Shown here piece after piece: positions 1-7,583 of a stretch of DNA of 12,201 bases. The stretch's first letter is position 1. Each line of letters opens with the position of its first letter. A model generated the notes under the pieces. That model ran no database searches and had not been told where the DNA came from. It worked only from the letters and a program-made list of their open reading frames with translations. The stretch covers positions 1 to 12,201 of the forward strand of contig NW_025062408.1 of the NCBI RefSeq assembly GCF_000002995.4. Reading direction: 5' to 3'. The translations under genes and the position numbers were made by a program. Source of the DNA: Brugia malayi (lineage: Eukaryota > Nematoda > Chromadorea > Rhabditida > Onchocercidae).

Positions 1-1770
1 CAAGAAAATTGGTTCTAATTATCATTTTTTATTTTAATTTAATTGCCAAAACTGCAAAAAATAGCAATATTTTGAAGCTAATTCATTATGTTGTATGTAT
101 TGCAGCAGAGCGGGACAAATATAGGTGTGGTCATTTCATAGTTTAAATATTAAAATACGCTTTTTTAATTAAGTTTTACGCAAAAATTCGTCAGCAAAAT
201 TAATAAAACTTTCAATTAATCATGGTTTTAATTCAATTTAAGGTTCAAAATTAAATTTAATTTCAAATTTAAATTTTGAATTTTTTAAAAATTTTAAAAT
301 TTATGTAATAGTTTTCTTACATTTAACAAGAAAATTGGTTCTAAATTATCATTTTTTATTTTAATTTAGTGCCAAAACTGCAAAAAATAGCAATATTTTG
401 AAGCTAATTCATTATGTTGTATGCATTGCAGCAGAGCGGTCATATATGGTGTGGTCATTTCATAGTTTAAATATTAAAATACGCTTTTTTAATTAAGTTT
501 TACGCAAAAATTCGTCAGCAAAATTAATAAAACTTTCAATTAATCATGGTTTTAATTCAATTTAAGGTTCAAAATTAAATTTAATTTCAAATTTAAATTT
601 TGAATTTTTTAAAAATTTTAAAATTTGTAATAGTTTTCTTACATTTAACAAGAAAATTGGTTCTAAATTATCATTTTTTATTTTAATTTAGTGCCAAAAC
701 TGCAAAAAATAGCAATATTTTGAAGTCAATTCATTATGTTATATGCATTGCAGCAGAGCGGGACAAATATGGTGTGGTCATTTCATAGTTTAAATATTAA
801 AATACGCTTTTTTAATTAAGTTTTACGCAAAAATTCGTCAGCAAAATTAATAAAACTTTCAATTAATCATGGTTTTAATTCAATTTAAGGTTCAAAATTA
901 AATTTAATTTCAAATTTAAATTTTGAATTTTTTAAAAATTTTAAAATTTGTAATAGTTTTCTTACATTTAACAAGAAAATTGGTTCTAAATTATCATTTT
1001 TATTTTAATTTAGTGCCAAAACTGCAAAAAATAGCAATATTTTGAAGCTAATTCATTATGTTGTATGGCATTGCAGCAGAGCGGGACAAATATGTGTGGT
1101 CATTTCATAGTTTAAATATTAAAATACGCTTTTTTAATTAAGTTTTACGCAAAAATTCGTCAGCAAAATTAATAAAACTTTCAATTAATCATGGTTTTAA
1201 TTCAATTTAAGGTTCAAAATTAAATTTAATTTCAAATTTAAATTTTGAATTTTTTAAAAATTTTAAAATTTGTAATAGTTTTCTTAGATTTAACAAGAAA
1301 ATTGGTTCTAAATTATCATTTTTTATTTTAATTTAGTGCCAAAACTGCAAAAAATAGCAATATTTTGAAGTCAATTCATTATGTTATATGCATTGCAGCA
1401 GAGCGGTCAAATATGGTGTGGTCATTTCATAGTTTAAATATTAAAATACGCTTTTTTAATTAAGTTTTACGCAAAAATTCGTCAGCAAAATTAATAAAAC
1501 TTTCAATTAATCATGGTTTTAATTCAATTTAAGGTTCAAAATTAAATTTAATTTCAAATTTAAATTTTGAATTTTTTAAAAATTTTAAAATTTGTAATAG
1601 TTTTCTTACATTTAACAAGAAAATTGGTTCTAATTATCATTTTTTATTTTAATTTAGTGCCAAAACTGCAAAAAATAGCAATATTTTGAAGTTAATTCAT
1701 TATGTTACATGCATTGCAGCAGAGCGGGACAAGTATGGTGTGGTCATTTTATAGTTTAATTTTAAAGGAT
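1..1770. repeat. Homogeneous tandem array of ~322-bp A monomers
   Basis: Five full monomers (43-368, 369-690, 691-1012, 1013-1335, 1336-1656) follow a partial one and precede a 114-bp partial one, phased on the motif gtgccaaaac. Lengths are 321-326 bp and differences are few, mostly one-base indels and substitutions. Each monomer has, in order, an A-rich start, a GC-richer box around gcattgcagcagagcgg, the motif aatacgcttttttaattaag, an AT-rich palindrome, and the segment caagaaaattggttcta. No gene or long open frame is supported. This is satellite DNA; its chromosomal position (centromeric, subtelomeric or dispersed) cannot be told from the window. Confidence 0.95.
244..280. repeat. Monomer palindrome, potential cruciform
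   Basis: The left arm ttcaaaattaaattt (244-258) and the right arm (265-280) are reverse complements apart from one bulged base, with a 6-nt spacer aatttc. Corresponding copies start at 568, 891, 1213, 1535, 2661 (one mismatch), 4119, 4441, 5568, 7026, 7348, 8475 and 9923 (both with the same a-to-t change), 8796, 10246, 10571 and 10896. It is a regular component of the A and hybrid monomers. Whether it folds in the cell is unknown. Confidence 0.8.
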
Positions 1771-2030
1771 GTTAAAACTATTAAAAATAATCATTTAATA
1801 AAAAAAAATTGATTATTATATACGCATAGTGCTTGAACATTGTAGTCATTTGGCATCTTAAATAATAAAATAATGCTTAGGCTTAGGCTTAGGGTATACT
1901 TAGGCTTAGGCTTAAGCTTTATTTCAAATCTAAACATTGATTTTGGTGAAAATTTTATAATTTGCAAGAGTTTTTGTATATTAAACGGGAAAATAATTTC
2001 TAGTTTTATCAATTATGATTTTAATTAAAT
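1771..2030. repeat. B1 diverged monomer carrying a telomeric block
   Basis: This 260-bp unit begins with gttaaaactattaaaaa, matching the A monomer start gccaaaactgcaaaaa in position. It has a decayed version of the GC box (tagtgcttgaacattgtag) and then the TTAGGC block. It resumes with a monomer-like right part (tttcaaatctaaacattg, then gtatattaaacggg). The telomeric block stands where an A monomer would have the segment from about aatacgctt to ttaatttc. A 73-codon minus-strand frame (1791-2012) is a by-product of the AT-rich sequence and shows no gene features. Confidence 0.8.
1877..1917 (+). repeat. Interstitial telomeric repeat (TTAGGC), copy 1
   Basis: Six hexamer units occur in 41 bp: TTAGGC, TTAGGC, TTAGGG, a 5-bp spacer TATAC, TTAGGC, TTAGGC and TTAAGC. 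TTAGGC is the telomere repeat of nematodes such as Caenorhabditis, Ascaris and Brugia. The G-rich strand is the plus strand. The block is internal, short and imperfect, so it is a captured or healed telomeric patch rather than a chromosome end. Confidence 0.85.
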
Positions 2031-2442
2031 GTTAAAACTATTAAAAAATGTCAATTCATTTAAAAAAATTAGTTATTTTGAACTCAATTGATTAATTCGA
2101 TGCATTGCATACGTACCGGTCGCTTACGGTGTGGTCAATTGACAACATAAATAAGAAAATAAACTTTAATAACTAAGTTTTTTTTTAATATTAGAGAAGT
2201 GAAATCAATTAAATTTAAATTAAAAATTAAAATTTTGTAATTAAGTTTTGCTCAAAAATTCAACAGCAAAATTAATAAAACTTTCAATTAATAATGGTTT
2301 TTTTTTAATTAATAATGGTCTTACAATTAAAATTAATCATTATTTGAACATCAAATTTTATGAAAATTCAATAATTCATTAGAGTTTTGTATATTAAACG
2401 TAAAATAAATTCCAGTAATGTCAAAATTTATTTTAATTAAAT
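2031..2442. repeat. B2 diverged, extended monomer
   Basis: This 412-bp relative of the A monomer keeps the same order of landmarks: gttaaaactatt, then gatgcattgcat, a GC-richer box (cgtaccggtcgcttacggtg), aagttttgctcaaaaattc, and aaaattaataaaactttcaat. It is about 90 bp longer than A because of extra AT-rich sequence, including a near-duplicated ttaattaataatgg at roughly 2286-2320. A perfect 10-bp palindrome gtcaattgac lies at 2134-2143. No coding potential was seen. Confidence 0.75.
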
Positions 2443-2783
2443 GTTAAAACTGTTAAAAAAAACTACATTCTTTAAAAAAAGTTAGATATTTTGAGCTTAA
2501 TTGATTAATTTATATGCATTGCACCAGGGCGGTCATATATGGTGTGGCCATTTTATAGTTTAAATATTAAAATACGCTTTTTTAATTAAGTTTTACGCAA
2601 AAATTCGTCAGCAAAATTAATAAAACTTTCAATTAATCATGGTTTTAATTCAATTTAAGGTTCAAAATTAAATTTAATTTCAAACTTAAATTTTGAATTT
2701 TTTAAAAATTTTAAAATTTGTAATAGTTTTCTTATATTTAACAAGAAAATTGGTTCTAAATTATCATATTTTATTTTAATTAA
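2443..2783. repeat. B/A hybrid monomer
   Basis: The left part (gttaaaactgttaaaaa, ttttgagcttaattgattaa) is B/C-like. From the GC box at about 2516 onward it is A-like. The box is a second version, gcaccagggcggtcatatat followed by ggtgtggcc, instead of gcagcagagcgggac. The equivalent unit at 3901-4241 has the same B-to-A switch, and these two units are the likely partners of the unequal exchange that produced the short HOR copy at 7584-9031. Confidence 0.7.
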
Positions 2784-2970
2784 GTGCCAAAACTACTAAA
2801 AATAGCAATATTTTGAAGTTAATTCATTATGTTATATGCACTGCAGCAGAGCGGGACAAGTATAGTGTGGTCATTTCATAGTCAAATTTTATAGTCAATC
2901 AAATTTGTAATAGTTTTTTTACATTTAACCAGAAAATTGGTTCTAAATTATCATTTTTTATTTTAATTAA
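2784..2970. repeat. Internally deleted A monomer (187 bp)
   Basis: An A monomer has lost about 135 bp between its tggtcatttcatagt and its aatttgtaatag segments. The junction carries a short duplicated piece (atagtcaa present twice, about 2878-2900), typical of end joining with templated bases. The same junction is found at 5691-5877 and 11018-11203, so the deletion predates HOR amplification. A 46-bp stub of the next monomer (2971-3016) follows and is interrupted by the tRNA-like insert. Confidence 0.75.
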
Positions 2971-3013
2971 GTGCCAAAACTGCTAAAAATAGCAACATTT
3001 TGAAGTTAATTGA

Positions 3014-3056
3014 TTACCACAAGCTGATGCCTTACCAGCTGAGCCACACCCACTCG
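3014..3056 (-). pseudogene. tRNA-like 5' half, second head, copy 1
   Basis: On the minus strand it reads GGGTGTGGCTCAGCTGGTAA and continues GGCATCAGCTTGTGG. The A box TGGCTCAGCTGG (3035-3046) fits the Pol III consensus TRGYNNANNNG. It is clearly related to the head at 3170-3208, with mostly transition differences, but stops at the anticodon loop, where satellite sequence takes over. A 5-bp stem ctcga/tcgag with a 5-nt loop (3053-3067) lies at its 5' edge. Confidence 0.55.
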
Positions 3057-3261
3057 ATTTATTCGAGGGAGCCTTTGCTGGCTATGTAAATTGAACATTC
3101 ATTCATCGTAATGCAGGGAGGATTTTTTTGGGAAGTACGAGCAGAAGCGAACTAGCCGCACTCAGCAGTACCACAAGCCGACGCCCTACCAACTGAGCTA
3201 CACCAACCAAAGTGTTAGCTTCCTCATACATAAGTACAAAAAGAAAGCAGCAAAAAAAGTC
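3017..3261 (-). mobile_element. SINE-like insert with two tRNA-like heads, copy 1
   Basis: This 245-bp stretch is more GC-rich than the satellite and has no monomer homology. On the minus strand it contains two tRNA-related 5' halves about 150 bp apart, both ending in CTTGTGGTA. The insert lies between two copies of aattgatta (3008-3016 and 3262-3270), which could be a 9-bp target-site duplication, though this word is frequent in the satellite. Its plus-strand right end is A-rich (gtacaaaaagaaagcagc, then a run of A). That is the wrong end for a standard SINE tail if the heads are read on the minus strand. Family unknown; the SINE label is inference. Confidence 0.5.
3133..3208 (-). pseudogene. 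tRNA-derived sequence with Pol III A and B boxes, copy 1
   Basis: Read on the minus strand from 3208, it opens GGTTGGTG, then an A box TAGCTCAGTTGG (3189-3200) and a D-arm with GCTC/GGGC able to pair. An anticodon-type stem TCGGC/GCTGA follows around an oversized 10-nt loop. A weak B box AGTTCGCTTCT (3143-3153) matches GGTTCGANTCC at 8 of 10 fixed positions, and the boxes are spaced as in tRNA genes. No 3' strand complementary to the acceptor start is present and the T-stem is poor, so this is a tRNA relic or SINE head rather than a working tRNA. No isotype can be assigned. Confidence 0.6.
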
Positions 3262-3285
3262 AATTGATTATTTAAGCAATTGACT
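3258..3285. repeat. 9-bp inverted repeat at insert/relic junction
   Basis: agtcaattg (3258-3266) and caattgact (3277-3285) are perfect inverted repeats separated by 10 nt. The same structure is at 6165-6192. In the third copy (11491-11516) both arms are one base shorter yet still pair. Confidence 0.65.
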
Positions 3286-3469
3286 ATTGACTCCTTTACT
3301 TCAGATTATGTTGTTCCCCTGATAAAACAGTTGCAGAAGCAATTTCATTATTGAAAAAGCTTCTGGTATTCCTATGGTTGATCGATGCAAGTTAGTCGAA
3401 GTATTAACTAACAGAGATATAAGGTTTATTAATGATCAAAAAAGTCAGAAAAAAGTATATATAATTTAA
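3286..3469 (+). pseudogene. Bacterial-type IMP dehydrogenase (guaB) fragment, CBS region, copy 1
   Basis: Conceptual translation on the plus strand gives DSFTSDYVV (3289-3315), then PDKTVAEAISL (3318-3350) in a second frame. IEKASGIPMVDRCKLV and EVLTNRDIRFIND (3350-3436) follow in a third frame, with a stop at 3467-3469. The run SGIPxVD...KLVxxLTNRDIRF is typical of the CBS domain of bacterial IMP dehydrogenase, which makes XMP in guanine nucleotide synthesis. Animal enzymes usually have SSRDIDF at this place. Two apparent 1-bp deletions (near 3315 and 3350) break the frame, and only some 60 of the usual ~490 residues remain, without the catalytic barrel. It is therefore a non-functional relic. 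Origin from an endosymbiont such as Wolbachia is plausible but not shown here. Confidence 0.62.
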
Positions 3470-3470
3470 A

Positions 3471-3900
3471 TAACAAATTTTATGAAAATTCATTAATTTA
3501 TTAGAGTTTTGTATATTAAATTGTAAAATAAATTCCACTAATGCCAAAAATTTATTTTTATTAATAGTTAAAATATTAAAAAATATTGATTCATTAAAAA
3601 AACTAGATAATTTGGACTTAATTAATTAATTTAAAAGTGTTGCATGGGTGCTGGTCATGTACAGTTGGTCAGTTGATCAGCATAAATAATTAAATAAACT
3701 CTATTAATTAAGTTTTGAGTAAAATTTAAGTTGTGAAAATAAAAAAATTATTAATTAGTCATAGATATAATATTTTCTTACAATTAAAATTAATCATTAT
3801 TTGAACATCAAATTTTATGAAAAATCATTAATTTATTAGAGTTTTGTGTATTAAACGTAAAATAAATTCCAGTAATGTCAAAAATTTATTTTAATTAAAT
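3471..3900. repeat. C block of diverged monomer sequence, copy 1
   Basis: The block starts inside a monomer (caaattttatgaaaattc, matching B2 near 2353) and runs through one full diverged monomer. Its GC box reads gtgttgcatgggtgctggtc (about 3637-3656), followed by gtacagttggtcagttgatc. It ends in another copy of the B2-type right part (acatcaaattttatg, gtgtattaaacg). The insert plus relic thus replaces roughly half a monomer at its left. No coding potential was seen. Confidence 0.7.
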
Positions 3901-4676
3901 GTTAAAACTGTTAATAAAAACTATATTCTTTAAAAAAAGTTGGATATTTTGAGCTTAATTGATTAATTTATATGCATTGCACCAGGGCGGTCATATATGG
4001 TGTGGCCATTTTATAGTTTAAATATTAAAATACGCTTTTTAAATTAAGTTTTACGCAAAAATTCGTCAGCAAAATTAATAAAACTTTCAATTAATCATGG
4101 TTTTAATTCAATTTAAGGTTCAAAATTAAATTTAATTTCAAATTTAAATTTTGAATTTTTTAAAAATTTAAAAATATGTTATAGTTTTCTTAGATTTAAC
4201 AAGAAAATTGGTTCTAAATTATCATTTTTTATTTTAATTTAGTGCCAAAACTGCAAAAAATAGCAATATTTTGAAGTCAATTCATTATGTTATATGCATT
4301 GCACCAGGGCGGTCATATATGGTGTGGCCATTTTATAGTTTAAATATTAAAATACGCTTTTTTAATTAAGTTTTACGCAAAAATTCGTCAGCAAAATTAA
4401 TAAAACTTTCAATTAATCATGGTTTTAATTCAATTTAAGGTTCAAAATTAAATTTAATTTCAAATTTAAATTTTGAATATTTTAAAAATTTTAAAATTTG
4501 TAATAGTTTTCTTAGATTAAACAAGAAAATTGGTTCTAATTATCATTTTTTATTTTAATTTAGTGCCAAAACTGCAAAAAATAGCAATATTCTGAAGCTA
4601 ATTCATTATGTTACATGCATTGCAGCAGAGCGGGACAAGTATGGTGTGGTCATTTTATAGTTTAATTTTAAAGGAT
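3901..4676. repeat. Second hybrid monomer plus A monomers
   Basis: Units are a hybrid at 3901-4241, a full A at 4242-4562 and a partial A at 4563-4676 that runs into the next B1. The hybrid differs from the one at 2443-2783 in diagnostic places: gctttttaaattaag at about 4034 and atttaaaaatatgttatag at about 4167. These markers locate the exchange point in the short HOR copy. Confidence 0.75.
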
Positions 4677-4782
4677 GTTAAAACTATTAAAAATAATCAT
4701 TTAATAAAAAAAAATTGATTATTATATACGCATAGTGCTTGAACATTGTAGTCATTTGGCATCTTAAATAATAAAATAATGC

Positions 4783-4823
4783 TTAGGCTTAGGCTTAGGG
4801 TATACTTAGGCTTAGGCTTAAGC
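4783..4823 (+). repeat. Interstitial telomeric repeat (TTAGGC), copy 2
   Basis: The hexamer order is identical to that at 1877-1917, including the TTAGGG variant, the TATAC spacer and the terminal TTAAGC. The block was therefore copied with the HOR and not acquired anew. Confidence 0.85.
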
Positions 4824-5920
4824 TTTATTTCAAATCTAAACATTGATTTTGGTGAAAATTTTATAATTTGCAAGAGTTTTTGTATATTAAACGGGAAAAT
4901 AATTTCTAGTTTTATCAATTATGATTTTAATTAAATGTTAAAACTATTAAAAAATGTCAATTCATTTAAAAAAATTAGTTATTTTGAACTCAATTGATTA
5001 ATTCGATGCATTGCATACGTACCGGTCGCTTACGGTGTGGTCAATTGACAACATAAATAAGAAAATAAACTTTAATAACTAAGTTTTTTTTTAATATTAG
5101 AGAAGTGAAATCAATTAAATTTAAATTAAAAATTAAAATTTTGTAATTAAGTTTTGCTCAAAAATTCAACAGCAAAATTAATAAAACTTTCAATTAATAA
5201 TGGTTTTTTTTTAATTAATAATGGTCTTACAATTAAAATTAATCATTATTTGAACATCAAATTTTATGAAAATTCAATAATTCATTAGAGTTTTGTATAT
5301 TAAACGTAAAATAAATTCCAGTAATGTCAAAATTTATTTTAATTAAATGTTAAAACTGTTAAAAAAAAACTACATTCTTTAAAAAAAGTTAGATATTTTG
5401 AGCTTAATTGATTAATTTATATGCATTGCACCAGGGCGGTCATATATGGTGTGGCCATTTTATAGTTTAAATATTAAAATACGCTTTTTTAATTAAGTTT
5501 TACGCAAAAATTCGTCAGCAAAATTAATAAAACTTTCAATTAATCATGGTTTTAATTCAATTTAAGGTTCAAAATTAAATTTAATTTCAAATTTAAATTT
5601 TGAATTTTTTAAAAATTTTAAAATTTGTAATAGTTTTCTTAGATTTAACAAGAAAATTGGTTCTAAATTATCATATTTTATTTTAATTAAGTGCCAAAAC
5701 TACTAAAAATAGCAATATTTTGAAGTTAATTCATTATGTTATATGCACTGCAGCAGAGCGGGACAAGTATAGTGTGGTCATTTCATAGTCAAATTTTATA
5801 GTCAATCAAATTTGTAATAGTTTTTTTACATTTAACCAGAAAATTGGTTCTAAATTATCATTTTTTATTTTAATTAAGTGCCAAAACTGCTAAAAATAGC
5901 AACATTTTGAAGTTAATTGA

Positions 5921-5963
5921 TTACCACAAGCTGATGCCTTACCAGCTGAGCCACACCCACTCG
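5921..5963 (-). pseudogene. tRNA-like 5' half, second head, copy 2
   Basis: It is identical to the half at 3014-3056, with A box TGGCTCAGCTGG on the minus strand and truncation at the anticodon loop. Confidence 0.55.
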
Positions 5964-6168
5964 ATTTATTCGAGGGAGCCTTTGCTGGCTATGTAAATTG
6001 AACATTCATTCATCGTAATGCAGGGAGGATTTTTTTGGGAAGTACGAGCAGAAGCGAACTAGCCGCACTCAGCAGTACCACAAGCCGACGCCCTACCAAC
6101 TGAGCTACACCAACCAAAGTGTTATCTTCCTCATACATAAGTACAAAAAGAAAGCAGCAAAAAAAGTC
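5924..6168 (-). mobile_element. SINE-like insert with two tRNA-like heads, copy 2
   Basis: This matches the insert at 3017-3261 with a single substitution noticed (gttatcttcc instead of gttagcttcc). The aattgatta flanks lie at 5915-5923 and 6169-6177. Confidence 0.5.
6040..6115 (-). pseudogene. tRNA-derived sequence with A and B boxes, copy 2
   Basis: It has the same sequence as the head at 3133-3208, with both Pol III boxes intact on the minus strand (A box at 6096-6107, B box at 6050-6060). Confidence 0.6.
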
Positions 6169-6192
6169 AATTGATTATTTAAGCAATTGACT

Positions 6193-6376
6193 ATTGACTC
6201 CTTTACTTCAGATTATGTTGTTCCCCTGATAAAACAGTTGCAGAAGCAATTTCATTATTGAAAAAGCTTCTGGTATTCCTATGGTTGATCGATGCAAGTT
6301 AGTCGAAGTATTAACTAACAGAGATATAAGGTTTATTAATGATCAAAAAAGTCAGAAAAAAGTATATATAATTTAA
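6193..6376 (+). pseudogene. IMP dehydrogenase-like fragment, copy 2
   Basis: It carries the same peptide pieces and the same two frame breaks as the copy at 3286-3469. The gene was therefore already broken before this repeat unit was duplicated, and there is no sign of selection to keep a frame open. Confidence 0.62.
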
Positions 6377-6377
6377 A

Positions 6378-6807
6378 TAACAAATTTTATGAAAATTCAT
6401 TAATTTATTAGAGTTTTGTATATTAAATTGTAAAATAAATTCCACTAATGCCAAAAATTTATTTTTATTAATAGTTAAAATATTAAAAAATATTGATTCA
6501 TTAAAAAAACTAGATAATTTGGACTTAATTAATTAATTTAAAAGTGTTGCATGGGTGCTGGTCATGTACAGTTGGTCAGTTGATCAGCATAAATAATTAA
6601 ATAAACTCTATTAATTAAGTTTTGAGTAAAATTTAAGTTGTGAAAATAAAAAAATTATTAATTAGTCATAGATATAATATTTTCTTACAATTAAAATTAA
6701 TCATTATTTGAACATCAAATTTTATGAAAAATCATTAATTTATTAGAGTTTTGTGTATTAAACGTAAAATAAATTCCAGTAATGTCAAAAATTTATTTTA
6801 ATTAAAT
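6378..6807. repeat. C block, copy 2
   Basis: It matches the C block at 3471-3900 almost base for base, including the GC box at about 6544 and the duplicated right part. Nothing else was seen in it. Confidence 0.7.
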
Positions 6808-7583
6808 GTTAAAACTGTTAATAAAAACTATATTCTTTAAAAAAAGTTGGATATTTTGAGCTTAATTGATTAATTTATATGCATTGCACCAGGGCGGTCA
6901 TATATGGTGTGGCCATTTTATAGTTTAAATATTAAAATACGCTTTTTAAATTAAGTTTTACGCAAAAATTCGTCAGCAAAATTAATAAAACTTTCAATTA
7001 ATCATGGTTTTAATTCAATTTAAGGTTCAAAATTAAATTTAATTTCAAATTTAAATTTTGAATTTTTTAAAAATTTAAAAATATGTTATAGTTTTCTTAG
7101 ATTTAACAAGAAAATTGGTTCTAAATTATCATTTTTTATTTTAATTTAGTGCCAAAACTGCAAAAAATAGCAATATTTTGAAGTCAATTCATTATGTTAT
7201 ATGCATTGCACCAGGGCGGTCATATATGGTGTGGCCATTTTATAGTTTAAATATTAAAATACGCTTTTTTAATTAAGTTTTACGCAAAAATTCGTCAGCA
7301 AAATTAATAAAACTTTCAATTAATCATGGTTTTAATTCAATTTAAGGTTCAAAATTAAATTTAATTTCAAATTTAAATTTTGAATATTTTAAAAATTTTA
7401 AAATTTGTAATAGTTTTCTTAGATTAAACAAGAAAATTGGTTCTAATTATCATTTTTTATTTTAATTTAGTGCCAAAACTGCAAAAAATAGCAATATTTT
7501 GAAGCTAATTCATTATGTTACATGCATTGCAGCAGAGCGGGACAAATATGGTGTGGTCATTTTATAGTTTAATTTTAAAGGAT

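Larger units (their letters stand above)
1771..4676. repeat. Higher-order repeat unit, copy 1 (2,906 bp)
   Basis: The unit starts at B1 (gttaaaacta) and ends just before the next B1. Internal order is B1 1771-2030, B2 2031-2442, B/A hybrid 2443-2783, shortened A 2784-2970, stub 2971-3016, tRNA-like insert 3017-3261, IMP dehydrogenase-like relic to 3469, C block 3471-3900, hybrid 3901-4241, A 4242-4562 and partial A 4563-4676. All landmarks recur 2,906-2,907 bp later. Differences from copy 2 are rare, for example g at 3218 against t at the matching base near 6124, and one or two bases in homopolymer runs. Confidence 0.93.
4677..7583. repeat. Higher-order repeat unit, copy 2 (2,907 bp)
   Basis: It has the same internal order as copy 1, shifted by 2,906-2,907 bp: B1 4677-4936, B2 4937-5348, hybrid 5349-5690, shortened A 5691-5877, stub 5878-5923, tRNA-like insert 5924-6168, relic to 6376, C 6378-6807, hybrid 6808-7148, A 7149-7469 and partial A 7470-7583. 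Near identity to copy 1 points to recent duplication or gene conversion. Confidence 0.93.

Noticed and set aside
97..133. CENP-B box in the cagcagagcggga motif
   Set aside because: The CGGGA end matches, but the TTCG core and the conserved A are not at the right positions, and many monomers have cggtc instead of cggga.
1..1770. CRISPR array
   Set aside because: The ~322-bp repeats are continuous without unique spacers, and the context is AT-rich eukaryotic-type satellite.
1791..2012. 73-codon minus-strand open frame, repeated at 4697, 7604 and 9052
   Set aside because: It is the B1 repeat, including the telomeric block, read through by chance. The peptide is low-complexity, has no recognisable domain, and its identity between copies is explained by HOR duplication.
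3121..3131. T-run gattttttt as a Pol III terminator for the tRNA-like heads
   Set aside because: The T-run is on the plus strand while the heads read on the minus strand, so it cannot terminate them.
3133..3208. Functional tRNA gene on the minus strand
   Set aside because: The anticodon-type loop is too large, the T-stem does not pair well, and no 3' acceptor strand complements the 5' end. It is treated as a relic.
3286..3469. Working IMP dehydrogenase or small CBS protein
   Set aside because: Two frame breaks are shared by all copies, only a fragment of the CBS region is present, and the third copy loses part of the TNRDIRF motif.
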